A stretch of 64,000 nucleotides of DNA. Source: Streptomyces sp. S.PNR 29 (GTDB taxonomy: Bacteria; Actinomycetota; Actinomycetes; Streptomycetales; Streptomycetaceae). A model generated the notes under the pieces. The model did no database searches. It was given only the letters and a program-made list of their open reading frames with translations, and was not told the origin of the DNA. Of this stretch, positions 56,456 through 64,000 are shown piece by piece (positions within the stretch are counted from its first letter, which is position 1; each line of letters begins with the position of its first letter). Made by a program: the position numbers and the translations under genes. The stretch spans positions 1 to 64,000 of the forward strand of contig NZ_JANUQM010000005.1 in the NCBI RefSeq assembly GCF_030386795.1, in the 5' to 3' direction.

Positions 56456-57580
56456 TCAGTCGGGCCAGGTGCCGGTGAGGAGCAGCGACTCGATCGCCGC
56501 GGTGTAGGGACCGATGTCGAGGCCCTGTTCGGTCAGCCACGCGTCCGAGTAGTACTTGTCGAGGTACCGGTCCCCCGGGTCGCACAGGAGCGTGACCACG
56601 CTCCCCTGCCGCCCCTCGGCCACCATCTCGGCGACGATCTTCAGCGCGCTCCACAGCCCGGTGCCCGTCGAGCCGCCCGCCTTGCGGCCGATGGCCCGCT
56701 CCAGGGCGCGGACGGCGGCGACGCCTGCCGCGTCGGGCACCTTCATCATCCGGTCGATGGCGCCGGGCACGAAGCTCGGCTCCATGCGGGGGCGGCCGAT
56801 GCCCTCGATGCGGGAGCCGCAGTCGCAGGTGACATCCGGATCTCCGGTGGTCCAGCCCTCGAAGAAGCAGGAGTTCTCCGGGTCGGCGACGCAGATCCGG
56901 GTGTCGTACTGCATGTAGTGGACGTAGCGCGCGAGGGTCGCGGAGGTGCCGCCGGTGCCGGCCGTGGCGACGATCCACGCGGGCACCGGATACCGCTCCA
57001 ACCGCAGCTGGCGGAAGATGGATTCGGCGATGTTGTTGTTGCCGCGCCAGTCCGTGGCCCGTTCGGCGTAGGTGAACTGGTCCATGTAGTGGCCGCCGGT
57101 CTCGGCCGCGAGGGCGGCGGCGGCCTCGTACATCCTGCGGGGGTCGTCCACGAAGTGGCACCGCGCGCCGTGGAACTCGATCAGGCGCACCTTCTCGGCG
57201 CTGGTCGTGCGGGGCATCACCGCGATGAAGGGCACGCCGATCAGCTTCGCGAAGTACGCCTCGGAGACGGCCGTCGAGCCGCTGGACGCCTCGATCACCG
57301 GGCGGCCGGGCCGGATCCAGCCGTTGCACAGGCCGTAGAGGAAGAGAGAGCGGGCGAGCCGGTGCTTGAGGCTGCCCGTCGGATGGGTCGACTCGTCCTT
57401 GAGGTACAGGTCGATGCCCCACGGTTCCGGCAGCGGGAAGCGCAGCAGGTGGGTGTCGGCCGAGCGGTTGGCGTCGGCCTGGACCCTGCGGACGGCTTCC
57501 TTCAGCCACGCCCGATAGGCGGTGTCGCTGCGGTCGACATCGAGGGTCGCGCCGGGCCTGGTCTGCTGGGGGGTGGTCAC
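56456..57580 (-). CDS. PLP-dependent cysteine synthase-like enzyme
   Basis: A 374-residue fold-type II PLP enzyme. [11 protein letters not shown] contains the PLP Lys, [20 protein letters not shown] the phosphate/substrate loop, and [10 protein letters not shown] the PLP-phosphate site. The C-terminal part ([17 protein letters not shown]-like [12 protein letters not shown]) is family typical. It resembles cysteine synthase/cystathionine beta-synthase without a CBS domain. GTG 57580 has AAGGAG eight bases before it. Confidence 0.9.
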   Translation of the reverse strand: MTTPQQTRPGATLDVDRSDTAYRAWLKEAVRRVQADANRSADTHLLRFPLPEPWGIDLYLKDESTHPTGSLKHRLARSLFLYGLCNGWIRPGRPVIEASSGSTAVSEAYFAKLIGVPFIAVMPRTTSAEKVRLIEFHGARCHFVDDPRRMYEAAAALAAETGGHYMDQFTYAERATDWRGNNNIAESIFRQLRLERYPVPAWIVATAGTGGTSATLARYVHYMQYDTRICVADPENSCFFEGWTTGDPDVTCDCGSRIEGIGRPRMEPSFVPGAIDRMMKVPDAAGVAAVRALERAIGRKAGGSTGTGLWSALKIVAEMVAEGRQGSVVTLLCDPGDRYLDKYYSDAWLTEQGLDIGPYTAAIESLLLTGTWPD

Positions 57581-57933
57581 GACGGGGCTCCTTAGGCTGC
57601 GCGCCGACGGCGGGTCGCGCGGGCGGCACACCGCATCATAGGCACCTTTCGCACGCTTCTCACCTGCATAAACGGATCTTTGAGCGCCTCTAAGGCGCCC
57701 CTGTAGCAAGGGGGTGCACGCCCCCGGGGCCGAGGGGTGCACGGACCTGGGGGCGCGTTCGCGGGCGTGCTCCGTTGCGCCCCGTCGCGACCCCGTCGTG
57801 CGTACTGGTGCTCGACGCCGGGCGCGGGCAGACTGCCAGCGGACGGGACGAGGGCCCGAACGGGGACGCACACTGGAGCACGACACGCGCCGGGCAGGTT
57901 CGGCGCGCCGACGCACGCGAGGGGGCAGGGGGC
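57581..57933. other. 353-base divergent intergenic region
   Basis: It lies between the cysteine-synthase-like gene and the small unknown gene. A GCGCC-TCTAA-GGCGC hairpin is at 57684-57698, and a TATGAT -10-like hexamer on the minus strand is near 57640. I see no gene here. Confidence 0.45.
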
Positions 57934-58257
57934 ATGGCGGAGCCGGAGTTCACGGCCATGGGGGTGCGGATCGGGAAGCGGCTGCGCTCGCTCACCCGGG
58001 CCGGACAGGTTCGGATCAGTGACGGCAGGCTGGAGCTGCTCACCAGCTACGGCAGTGTGATCGACAGTGCGCCGGTGCAGGCGGTGCGTGCCTCCCGGCC
58101 CTGGTTCGCCCCCGAGGACCGGGCCCTCGCGGACCTCAACGGCAATCGGTACCTGCTGACGCTCGGCGAGCACGATCCCGCTCCGGGTGAGCCGGGGCCG
58201 CCCGCGGCGCGTCGCTTCATCGAGGCCGTGCGCAGGGCGGCGGGGCGCGGCGGCTGA
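57934..58257 (+). CDS. Small unknown protein
   Basis: A 107-residue soluble protein ([20 protein letters not shown], then a mixed beta-rich middle and a helical end [12 protein letters not shown]). I do not recognise it; its codon usage and RBS (GGGGGCAGGGGGC) suggest a real gene. The preceding hypothetical start codons lie in noncoding sequence. Confidence 0.7.
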   Translation: MAEPEFTAMGVRIGKRLRSLTRAGQVRISDGRLELLTSYGSVIDSAPVQAVRASRPWFAPEDRALADLNGNRYLLTLGEHDPAPGEPGPPAARRFIEAVRRAAGRGG

Positions 58258-58440
58258 GATGTCCGCGAGTTGCGGTACCCCACCCCCTGGGTCACTCTTG
58301 TCTCACGTCACTCTGGGTTTACCGGCGATAACGCTGCGAACCAGCCCGCCGGCCATCACAGCAGGCGGCCGTTTGGACGCAAGCACCCTGCTGGATCCGT
58401 ATCCGTGTTCTTCCGGACCTCACGTCGGGGAGTCGCAGCC

Positions 58441-58983
58441 GTGATCAGTCACCCAAGCAGGCACTGCACGGTGGAGCTCCAAGCCCTGCCGTCGCGGATC
58501 GGCCAGGTCCGCAGAATCGTATCTGCGCAGTTGCGCTACTGGCACCTGGATTCCCTGATCGACCGGGCGGCGCTCGGCGTGACGGAGCTGTTGACCAACG
58601 TCCACCGGCACGCCCAGCCCGACAAGACCTGCACCGTGGAGATAGAGCTGCTGCTCGACCGGCTGATGGTCTCGGTACGCGATCACGATCCGCGTCTGCC
58701 GGTGGTGGAGGACCCGGGCGACATCGCGCCGCTCGCGACCTGCGGGCGCGGGCTGGCGATGGTGGCCGCGATGAGCGAGAGCTGGGGCGCACGGCCGGAC
58801 GGAGACTCCGGCAAGGTCGTCTGGTTCACGCTCCCGACGCCCACGGCCGCGAGAACCACCCCCGCCCGCCCGCGGCGGCGCACGGCCGCGGAGAAGCCCG
58901 CGCACCGGTTCGCCGAGGTCGAGCACGCGGTGGACGTCGCCAGGCCCCAACCCACTCCCGCCCGGTCGGCCGTTGCCGGCTGA
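58441..58983 (+). CDS. Anti-sigma-type ATP-binding protein (HATPase, RsbW-like)
   Basis: A 180-residue GHKL ATPase of the single-domain type: LGVTELLTNVHRHAQ (N box), VSVRDHDPRLP (G1 box) and CGRGLAMVAAMSESWG (G2 box), then a variable Arg/Ala-rich tail. Such proteins bind or phosphorylate sigma-factor antagonists. GTG 58441 is chosen. Unlike the 818-residue regulator at 32.9 kb it has no phosphatase domain. Confidence 0.88.
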   Translation: MISHPSRHCTVELQALPSRIGQVRRIVSAQLRYWHLDSLIDRAALGVTELLTNVHRHAQPDKTCTVEIELLLDRLMVSVRDHDPRLPVVEDPGDIAPLATCGRGLAMVAAMSESWGARPDGDSGKVVWFTLPTPTAARTTPARPRRRTAAEKPAHRFAEVEHAVDVARPQPTPARSAVAG

Positions 58984-58990
58984 CCGGGCG

Positions 58991-59011
58991 GTGACCCACC
59001 GTGCGGGTCAC
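58991..59011. terminator. Bidirectional terminator overlapping the permease stop
   Basis: GTGACCC-ACCGTGC-GGGTCAC forms a 7-bp stem in the 24-base gap between convergent genes and reaches the last codon of the permease gene. Confidence 0.6.
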
Positions 59012-61569
59012 TCGGTGGCGATGGCCCGCAGCACGTCGAGGCGCGCCGCGCGCCGGGCCGGGCGCAGTCCCGCGAGGGCGCCGGCCGCGAGGCCCACCAG
59101 CGCCACCACCGCGAGCTGCGCGGGTGGCAGCGCGAAGGCGAAGGCGCTGTCGGAGGCGCCGTCGGAGGCCCGCACCAGCACCCAGCCGAGGAAAGCGCCG
59201 AGCCCGAGCCCGCCTGCCGTGCCGAAGGCGGCGACCAGGACCGACTCCCAGCGGACCATGGCCCGCAGTTGGGACCGGGTCTGGCCGACGGCCCTGAGCA
59301 GGCCGAGTTCACGGGTGCGTTCGTGGATCGCCAGCGTGAGGGTGTTGGCGATACCGAGGAGCGCGATGAGGACCGCCAGGGCGAGCAGCGCGTAGACGAG
59401 GGTCAGCATCATGTCGATCCCGCCCGCCGAGGACTGCGCGTACTCGTCGCGGGTCTGCACGTCCGGGTTGCCGTACCGGTCGGCGACCTGCTCCACCGCG
59501 GCCTTGCCCGCGTCCGTGCTCACGCCGTCCTTGAAGGAGACGGCGACGAGGGTGTCGGAGTCCTGGGTGCGGTGCGGGGCCCAGGCGGCACGGGTGATGA
59601 CGTAGTCGCCGGCGAGTTCCGACCGGCCGTAGACCGCGCGGACCGTGAAGGTCTCCCGCTGTCCGTCGGTGAAGGTGAGCCGTGCCTTCCCGCCGGTGGT
59701 CAGGCCCTGCTTGCCGGCCTCCTTCTCGGTGACGGCGATCCCGTCGGTGCCGAGGTCGCGCAGGGAGCCGTGGACCGTGCCGAGGTCGAAGGTGCGTTCC
59801 AGGGCGACCGGGTCGGTGACGGTCAGCGCCCGTCCCCTGCCGTCGACTTCGGCGACGCCCCGGCCGAGGCCGACGGCGGTGTCCACCTCGGGCAGTTGCT
59901 GGATCGCGCCCGCCAGCCTGGGGCTCAGTCCGCTGCCACCGGCGCCGAAGGACGGCGTGCTGACCGCGACGTCGCCCGCGAAGGACCGGGACACGGTCTG
60001 GTCCATGGTGGCCTTCAGCGAGGCGCCGAACACCGTGAACAGCGACACCACGGCCACGCCGATCATCAGCGCGCCGGCCGTGGCGGCCGTCCGCCTGGGG
60101 CTGCGCAGGGCGTTGCGCCGGGCGAGGGCGCCGGTGACGCCGCGCAGCCGGTCGAGGGGCGCGCCGAGGAGGCGTACGGCGGTGGAGGAGGCGACCGGGC
60201 CCAGGGCCACGAAGGAGGCCAGGGCCAGGACGGCGCCGAGTCCGGCCAGCCACACGGACGGGGATACCAGGACGCCGGTGAACGTCACGGCCAGGGCCGC
60301 CGCGACCAGGCCGATGCCGGTGACGGCACGCGCGCGGGAGGCGCCGGAGGTGTCGACGGACGTCTCGCGCAGCGCGGCCAGCGGCGCGGTGCGGCCGGCC
60401 CGGAGGGCGGGCATCAGGGCGGAGCCCAGGCAGACCACGACACCGACCGCGAGCGGCAGCAGCAGGGACAGGGCACCGACCACCAGGGCGCCGTCGGGGA
60501 AGGGGAAGCCGATGGCCGGGAACAGCGCCCGCAATCCGGCGGCGATGCCGATGCCGCCCGCCAGTCCCGCGGCCGACGCGGTCACGGCGACGGCGGCCGC
60601 CTCGGCGAGGGTGGACGCGGTGACCTGCCGGCGCGAGGCGCCCAGGGCGCGCAACAGCGCGTTCTCACGGGTGCGTTGGGCGACGACGATGGCGAACGTG
60701 TTGTGGATGGAGAAGGTGGCCACCAGCAGGGCGATGCCGGAGAACACCAGCAGGAAGGTCGTGAACAGGGTCAGGAACTGGCTGGAGATCATGTCGGTGT
60801 TCTCCTCGGCCGACTCCTGACCGGTGATGGCCTCGACCCCCTTGGGCAGCACGGGAGTCAGCCGGTCGACGAGCTCCTGCTGGCTCACGCCGGGCTCGGC
60901 CCGTACCACGATGCTCGCGGCCTGGCCCGGCTTCGCCGTCAGGTACTTCTCCGCGTCGGACCGCGTCATGCCGGTGAAGGTCACCTGCGCCATGCCGTCC
61001 TCGCCGCCGAAGGTCGCGAGGCCGACGATGGTCACCCTGACCGGGTCGGGAGTGCGCAGGGTGGTCGTGTCGCCGATCTTGAGGTCGCCCCGCTGCGCGG
61101 TACCGCGGTTGACGATGACCTCGCCGGACCTCTCCGGGGCGCGGCCTTCGGCGAGCCGGTACGGGTTGAGCCGGGGGTCGTTGATCCAGTTGCCGGCGAG
61201 GGTGGGCGGGCCCTGGCCGCCGATGGGCTTGCCGTTCGCACCGATCAGCTGGCCGGCGCCCTGGATGTCGGGGGCGGCGGCCGCGACGCCCGGGACCTTC
61301 TCGACGGTGCTCACCAGGCCGGTGCCGACCGGCTGCCGTACGCCCTCGCTCTCGCCGGGTGTGGTGATGGCGTCGGCGCTGCGGACGACGGCGTCCGTAC
61401 CGCTGGTGGCGTTGCCGAACAGGGTGTCGAAGCTGGCGCGCAGCGTGTCGCCCATGACGAGGGTTCCGGCGAGGAAGGCGACACCGAGGAACACGGCGAG
61501 GAAGGTGCCGGCGAAACGGCGCTTGTGGGAGCGCAGGGAGGACACGCTCAGGCGCACGGAGGCGTTCAT
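59008..61569 (-). CDS. FtsX-type ABC transporter permease
   Basis: An 853-residue permease with the MacB/LolE-like layout. An N-terminal helix (RFAGTFLAVFLGVAFLAGTLV) and a large extracytoplasmic domain are followed by FtsX cores at about 265-395 and about 735-850, with TLAIHERTRELGLLRAVGQTRSQLRAMVRWESVLVAAFG in the second. Such permeases export or expel lipids, peptides or antibiotics. It overlaps its ATPase gene by 4 bases. Confidence 0.93.
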   Translation of the reverse strand: MNASVRLSVSSLRSHKRRFAGTFLAVFLGVAFLAGTLVMGDTLRASFDTLFGNATSGTDAVVRSADAITTPGESEGVRQPVGTGLVSTVEKVPGVAAAAPDIQGAGQLIGANGKPIGGQGPPTLAGNWINDPRLNPYRLAEGRAPERSGEVIVNRGTAQRGDLKIGDTTTLRTPDPVRVTIVGLATFGGEDGMAQVTFTGMTRSDAEKYLTAKPGQAASIVVRAEPGVSQQELVDRLTPVLPKGVEAITGQESAEENTDMISSQFLTLFTTFLLVFSGIALLVATFSIHNTFAIVVAQRTRENALLRALGASRRQVTASTLAEAAAVAVTASAAGLAGGIGIAAGLRALFPAIGFPFPDGALVVGALSLLLPLAVGVVVCLGSALMPALRAGRTAPLAALRETSVDTSGASRARAVTGIGLVAAALAVTFTGVLVSPSVWLAGLGAVLALASFVALGPVASSTAVRLLGAPLDRLRGVTGALARRNALRSPRRTAATAGALMIGVAVVSLFTVFGASLKATMDQTVSRSFAGDVAVSTPSFGAGGSGLSPRLAGAIQQLPEVDTAVGLGRGVAEVDGRGRALTVTDPVALERTFDLGTVHGSLRDLGTDGIAVTEKEAGKQGLTTGGKARLTFTDGQRETFTVRAVYGRSELAGDYVITRAAWAPHRTQDSDTLVAVSFKDGVSTDAGKAAVEQVADRYGNPDVQTRDEYAQSSAGGIDMMLTLVYALLALAVLIALLGIANTLTLAIHERTRELGLLRAVGQTRSQLRAMVRWESVLVAAFGTAGGLGLGAFLGWVLVRASDGASDSAFAFALPPAQLAVVALVGLAAGALAGLRPARRAARLDVLRAIATE

Positions 61570-62315
61570 GACGGCACCTCGAAGGCTTTCATGCGGTCCA
61601 GGACCTTGTCGGCGGTCGGGGATTCCATGCGGTCCACGAGGCGTCCGTCCGCGAGGAAGACGACCTCGTCGGCGTGGGCGGCGGCCACGGGGTCATGGGT
61701 GACCATGACGACCGTGCGGGCGGTCCGGCGCACGGTGCGGCCGAGGAGCCCGAGGACCTCCTCGCCGGAGCGCGAGTCGAGGTTGCCGGTCGGCTCGTCG
61801 GCGAAGACGACGTCCGGCCGTCCGGCGAACGCCCGGGCCACGGCGACGCGTTGCTGCTGCCCTCCGGAGAGTTCGGCGGGCCGGTGGTGGAGCCGGTCGC
61901 GCAGGCCGACGACGTCGATCAGCGCGTCGATCCACTCCCGGTCGCCCTTGCCGCCCGCGAGGTCGAGCGGCAGCGTGATGTTCTCCGCGACGGTCAGCGT
62001 CGGCACCAGGTTGAACGCCTGGAACACGAAGCCGACGCGGTCGCGGCGCAGCAGGGTGAGGCGGCGGTCGTCGAGGGTGCTCAGGTCGGTGCCGCCGATG
62101 TGGGCGGCGCCCGAGGTGAGAGTGTCCAGCCCGGCGGCGCAGTGCATCAGGGTGGACTTGCCCGAGCCCGACGGGCCCATGATCGCGGTGAAGCGGCCGG
62201 CCGGGAACTCCACGCTGACGCCGTCGAGGGCGCGTACGGCGGTGTCTCCACCGCCGTACACCTTCACGGCGTCCACGACCCGGGCGGCAGCGCGCACGGT
62301 GGTCGTCGTGGTCAT
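61566..62315 (-). CDS. ABC transporter ATP-binding protein (MacB/LolD class)
   Basis: A 249-residue ATPase with Walker A GPSGSGKST, Q-loop VFQAFNLVPTLT, signature LSGGQQQR, Walker B VVFADEPTGNLDS and the H-loop THD. It pairs with the FtsX-type permease downstream and overlaps it by 4 bases; ATG 62315 also overlaps the SHOCT gene by 4 bases. Confidence 0.94.
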   Translation of the reverse strand: MTTTTTVRAAARVVDAVKVYGGGDTAVRALDGVSVEFPAGRFTAIMGPSGSGKSTLMHCAAGLDTLTSGAAHIGGTDLSTLDDRRLTLLRRDRVGFVFQAFNLVPTLTVAENITLPLDLAGGKGDREWIDALIDVVGLRDRLHHRPAELSGGQQQRVAVARAFAGRPDVVFADEPTGNLDSRSGEEVLGLLGRTVRRTARTVVMVTHDPVAAAHADEVVFLADGRLVDRMESPTADKVLDRMKAFEVPS

Positions 62316-62602
62316 GCCGCACCGCCCCCGGTCGTACGGCCGAACTGCTCGTCCAGGACGGACAGCCGGCGCCAGTACTCGTCCTCGTCGATCTCGCCGG
62401 AGGCGAAGCGGCGGCCGAGCACGGCGACGGGCGAGTCGCCGGACGGACGCGGGTCGTCCGGAGCGCGCCACGGTCCGCGGCGGCCGCGCCCGACGGTGCG
62501 GCGCAGCACGGTCACGGCGCCGATCGCGACGACCGCCCAGAACAGCGGGAAGAGCAGGATCCACGGGCCGGGGCCGCCGTCCCAGTGCGCAAGGGTCTGC
62601 AT
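62312..62602 (-). CDS. SHOCT-domain membrane protein
   Basis: A 96-residue protein with one membrane helix (about 14-35: WILLFPLFWAVVAIGAVTVL) and a C-terminal SHOCT motif (VAVLGRRFASGEIDEDEYWRRLSVLDEQF). It is the first gene of the ABC operon. SHOCT proteins are small helix-pair partners of membrane proteins; the role here may be in assembly of the transporter. Confidence 0.88.
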   Translation of the reverse strand: MQTLAHWDGGPGPWILLFPLFWAVVAIGAVTVLRRTVGRGRRGPWRAPDDPRPSGDSPVAVLGRRFASGEIDEDEYWRRLSVLDEQFGRTTGGGAA

Positions 62603-62743
62603 GTCGGTTCATCTCCCGGATGTCGGTCTGTGGCTGTGCTGCTTCGAGACTCGCGCCGCGGAGGGCTCCGGGTCGTCGTACGGCCAGCGGCAGTCCACAT
62701 ACCTCCCGGGGAGTACGCGGGGAGTGCCTGACTGCTCGACTTC

Positions 62744-62763
62744 TGTAACTACTAGTATGTACA
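62744..62763. promoter_or_regulatory. Operator between the ABC operon and TetR
   Basis: A 20-base imperfect palindrome (TGTA at one end, TACA at the other, TACTAGTA in the centre) lies between divergent starts. It is a plausible binding site for the TetR protein at 62772. Confidence 0.6.
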
Positions 62764-62771
62764 GTGCGGGT

Positions 62772-63338
62772 ATGAGCACCTCGGAGCGACTGATCGAGTC
62801 CACCCGCGAGCTGCTGTGGGAGCGCGGTTATGTGGGCACCAGCCCGAAGGCGATCCTGGAGCGGTCGGGCGCCGGGCAGGGCAGCATGTACCACCACTTC
62901 AAAGGGAAGCCGGACCTCGCACTGGCCGCGATCCGGCGGACGGCCGAGGAGCTGCGAGCCACCGCCGAGGGAGTACTCGGCGGTCCGGGAACACCGTACG
63001 AGCGGATCGAGGCGTATCTGCTGCGTGAGCGTGACGTGCTGCGGGGCTGCCCGATCGGGCGGCTCACCATGGATCCGGACATCATCGCCAGCGACGAGCT
63101 GCGCGCCCCCGTGGACGAGACCCTCGACCGGATCCGGGAGCGGATCGCCGGGATCGTCGAGGAGGGCAAGGAGCAGGGCCAGTTCGCGCCCTCGCTGGAC
63201 GGCGAGGAGATCGCGGCAGCCGTCCTCGCCACCGTCCAGGGCGGGTATGTCCTCGCCCGCGCGTCCGGCTCACCCGCCGCGTTCGACACGGGTGTCCGGG
63301 GGCTGCTGTCCCTGCTGGCGCCCCGTTCCGCCGCCTGA
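62772..63338 (+). CDS. TetR-family regulator
   Basis: A 188-residue regulator with helix-turn-helix GYVGTSPKAILERSGAGQGSMYHHFKGKPDLA. The CPIGRL motif near residue 98 fits the YcdC/LmrA-like TetR group. It is divergent from the SHOCT-ABC exporter and is its probable repressor; the DUF4865-like gene follows 10 bases downstream, so the two are co-transcribed. TACAGT lies 6 bases before the ATG. Confidence 0.93.
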   Translation: MSTSERLIESTRELLWERGYVGTSPKAILERSGAGQGSMYHHFKGKPDLALAAIRRTAEELRATAEGVLGGPGTPYERIEAYLLRERDVLRGCPIGRLTMDPDIIASDELRAPVDETLDRIRERIAGIVEEGKEQGQFAPSLDGEEIAAAVLATVQGGYVLARASGSPAAFDTGVRGLLSLLAPRSAA

Positions 63339-63348
63339 GGAGGCTTCG

Positions 63349-63927
63349 ATGCACGCCATGCAATACGAGCTCACCATGCCCGCCGACTACGACATGGACA
63401 TCATCCGGCGCCGGGTGTCCCGCATCGGGCATCTGCTGGACGAGTGGGAGGGCCTCGGCGCCAAGGCGTATCTGATGCGCGAGCGCGGGGTGGACGGCTC
63501 GCCGGTCAACCAGTACGCGCCGTTCTATCTGTGGGACACCGTGGAGGGCATGAACTCCTTCCTCTGGGGAGGCGCCTTCCAGGGGCTCAGCGACGACTTC
63601 GGACGGCCGTCGGTACGGCAGTGGACGGGTGTGGCGTACGAGGCGGGCGGCGGCTCTGCCGCGCGGGTGGCCGTGCGGCGGCGGCAACCGGTGCCGGACG
63701 CAGGGACGTTGTCCGGGGTGATGGAGGACGCGGTGCGCGAGACCGGGCGGCTGGCGGCCGAGGACGGTGCGGTGCTCGCGGCGGCGGCCGTGGACACGAG
63801 CCGCTGGGAGCTCGTCCACTTCTCGCTCTGGGAGCACGACGTGCCCAAGGCCGAGGGCGAGCTGTTCCGGGTGCTGCACCTGTCGGCGCCGGGGCTGGAC
63901 CGGCTGCGCCGGGGGCGTCAGTGGTGA
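63349..63927 (+). CDS. DUF4865-like protein
   Basis: A 192-residue protein (MQYELTMPADYDMDIIRRRV, AYLMRERGVDGSPVNQYAPFYLW, WGGAFQGLSDDFGRPSVRQWTGV). This matches the DUF4865 family, often next to TetR genes. Function unknown; some monooxygenase-like folds share the pattern. GAGGAGG lies before ATG 63349. Confidence 0.83.
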   Translation: MHAMQYELTMPADYDMDIIRRRVSRIGHLLDEWEGLGAKAYLMRERGVDGSPVNQYAPFYLWDTVEGMNSFLWGGAFQGLSDDFGRPSVRQWTGVAYEAGGGSAARVAVRRRQPVPDAGTLSGVMEDAVRETGRLAAEDGAVLAAAAVDTSRWELVHFSLWEHDVPKAEGELFRVLHLSAPGLDRLRRGRQW

Positions 63928-64000
63928 GCACGGTCCGCACGGTGCTGGGGGACGTGCCTCCGGGGCGGCTGGGCGTGTGCGACGCCCACGACCATCTGTT
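63924..64000 (+). CDS. Phosphotriesterase-family protein (5' part only)
   Basis: Only the first 25 codons are in the window. Starting at GTG 63924, overlapping the previous stop by 4 bases (GTGA), they read STVRTVLGDVPPGRLGVCD and AHDHL, the first metal-binding His-x-His of the phosphotriesterase-like amidohydrolases. The rest lies beyond the right edge. It is third in a TetR-DUF4865 operon. Confidence 0.7.
   Translation, partial: MSTVRTVLGDVPPGRLGVCDAHDHL

Noticed and set aside
57684..57698. GCGCC-TCTAA-GGCGC hairpin as a riboswitch or terminator
   Set aside because: The stem is only 5 bp and no known aptamer or gene end is adjacent.
59269..62748. Plus-strand open frame of 1159 codons opposite the ABC genes
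   Set aside because: A shadow of the FtsX-type permease and ATPase, with low-complexity Gly/Arg/Ala composition and no recognisable domain.

Overview
This window is a stretch of a Streptomyces (or very close actinomycete) chromosome. The DNA is very GC-rich with strong third-position GC. Genes often start with GTG or TTG, and 4-base ATGA/GTGA overlaps between neighbours are common. The content is typical of the genus: secreted glycoside hydrolases with ricin-type CBM13 modules, a PAS-GAF-SpoIIE-HATPase regulator, TerD, an HpnB-like glycosyltransferase and many TetR/GntR/LacI/DeoR regulators. I see no rRNA or tRNA genes, CRISPR arrays, insertion sequences or prophage.

Layout. (1) 1-8.9 kb is an oxidative module. 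An FMO-SDR-ALDH operon on the minus strand (ALDH runs off the left edge) and an MFS exporter are followed by a self-sufficient CYP102-type P450-reductase fusion. The P450 is transcribed divergently from a TetR regulator, with clear palindromes between them. (2) 9-12.8 kb holds a LacI-type regulator with an overlapping double inverted repeat at its own promoter, a stand-alone trpC, and a ferric-reductase-like membrane flavoprotein. (3) 13-32 kb is a plant-polysaccharide and L-fucose block. It contains an SGNH esterase-CBM13, a 12-gene minus-strand L-fucose uptake and oxidation operon, a divergent GH29 fucosidase with beta/gamma-crystallin and CBM13 modules, a GH10-GH62 xylanase/arabinofuranosidase fusion, and a GH6 cellulase. 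(4) 32-46 kb carries a decayed GH74 remnant, the multidomain phosphatase, an MHS transporter facing a PucR regulator and 3-hydroxybutyrate dehydrogenase, NUDIX, Lnt, an O-antigen-ligase-like protein, an Asp/Glu racemase and an HpnB-like glycosyltransferase. (5) 46-58.9 kb holds a two-domain TerD protein, a MOSC protein, a beta-helix-AAA+ fusion, an alpha/beta hydrolase interrupted by a membrane domain, a DeoR regulator, SRPBCC, a cysteine-synthase-like enzyme and a small anti-sigma-type ATPase. (6) 59-64 kb holds an FtsX-type ABC exporter with a SHOCT protein, a divergent TetR regulator, a DUF4865-like protein and the start of a phosphotriesterase-like gene.

How the genes fit together. The fucosidase releases L-fucose and the ABC system imports it. 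FucU mutarotase, a dehydrogenase, a lactonase and L-fuconate dehydratase then convert it to 2-keto-3-deoxy-L-fuconate, which an SDR and a KDPG-aldolase-like enzyme can process. Two genes of this operon, the sugar kinase and the aldo/keto reductase, carry internal deletions that remove catalytic residues, so the route here appears reduced or rerouted. Three perfect and three one-mismatch copies of an ACAT-N3-ATGT palindrome lie only in promoter regions of this block. They suggest a shared regulon separate from XlnR-like and CebR-like sites, which are also visible.

All family assignments come from reading motifs and overall sequence; no database search was run.
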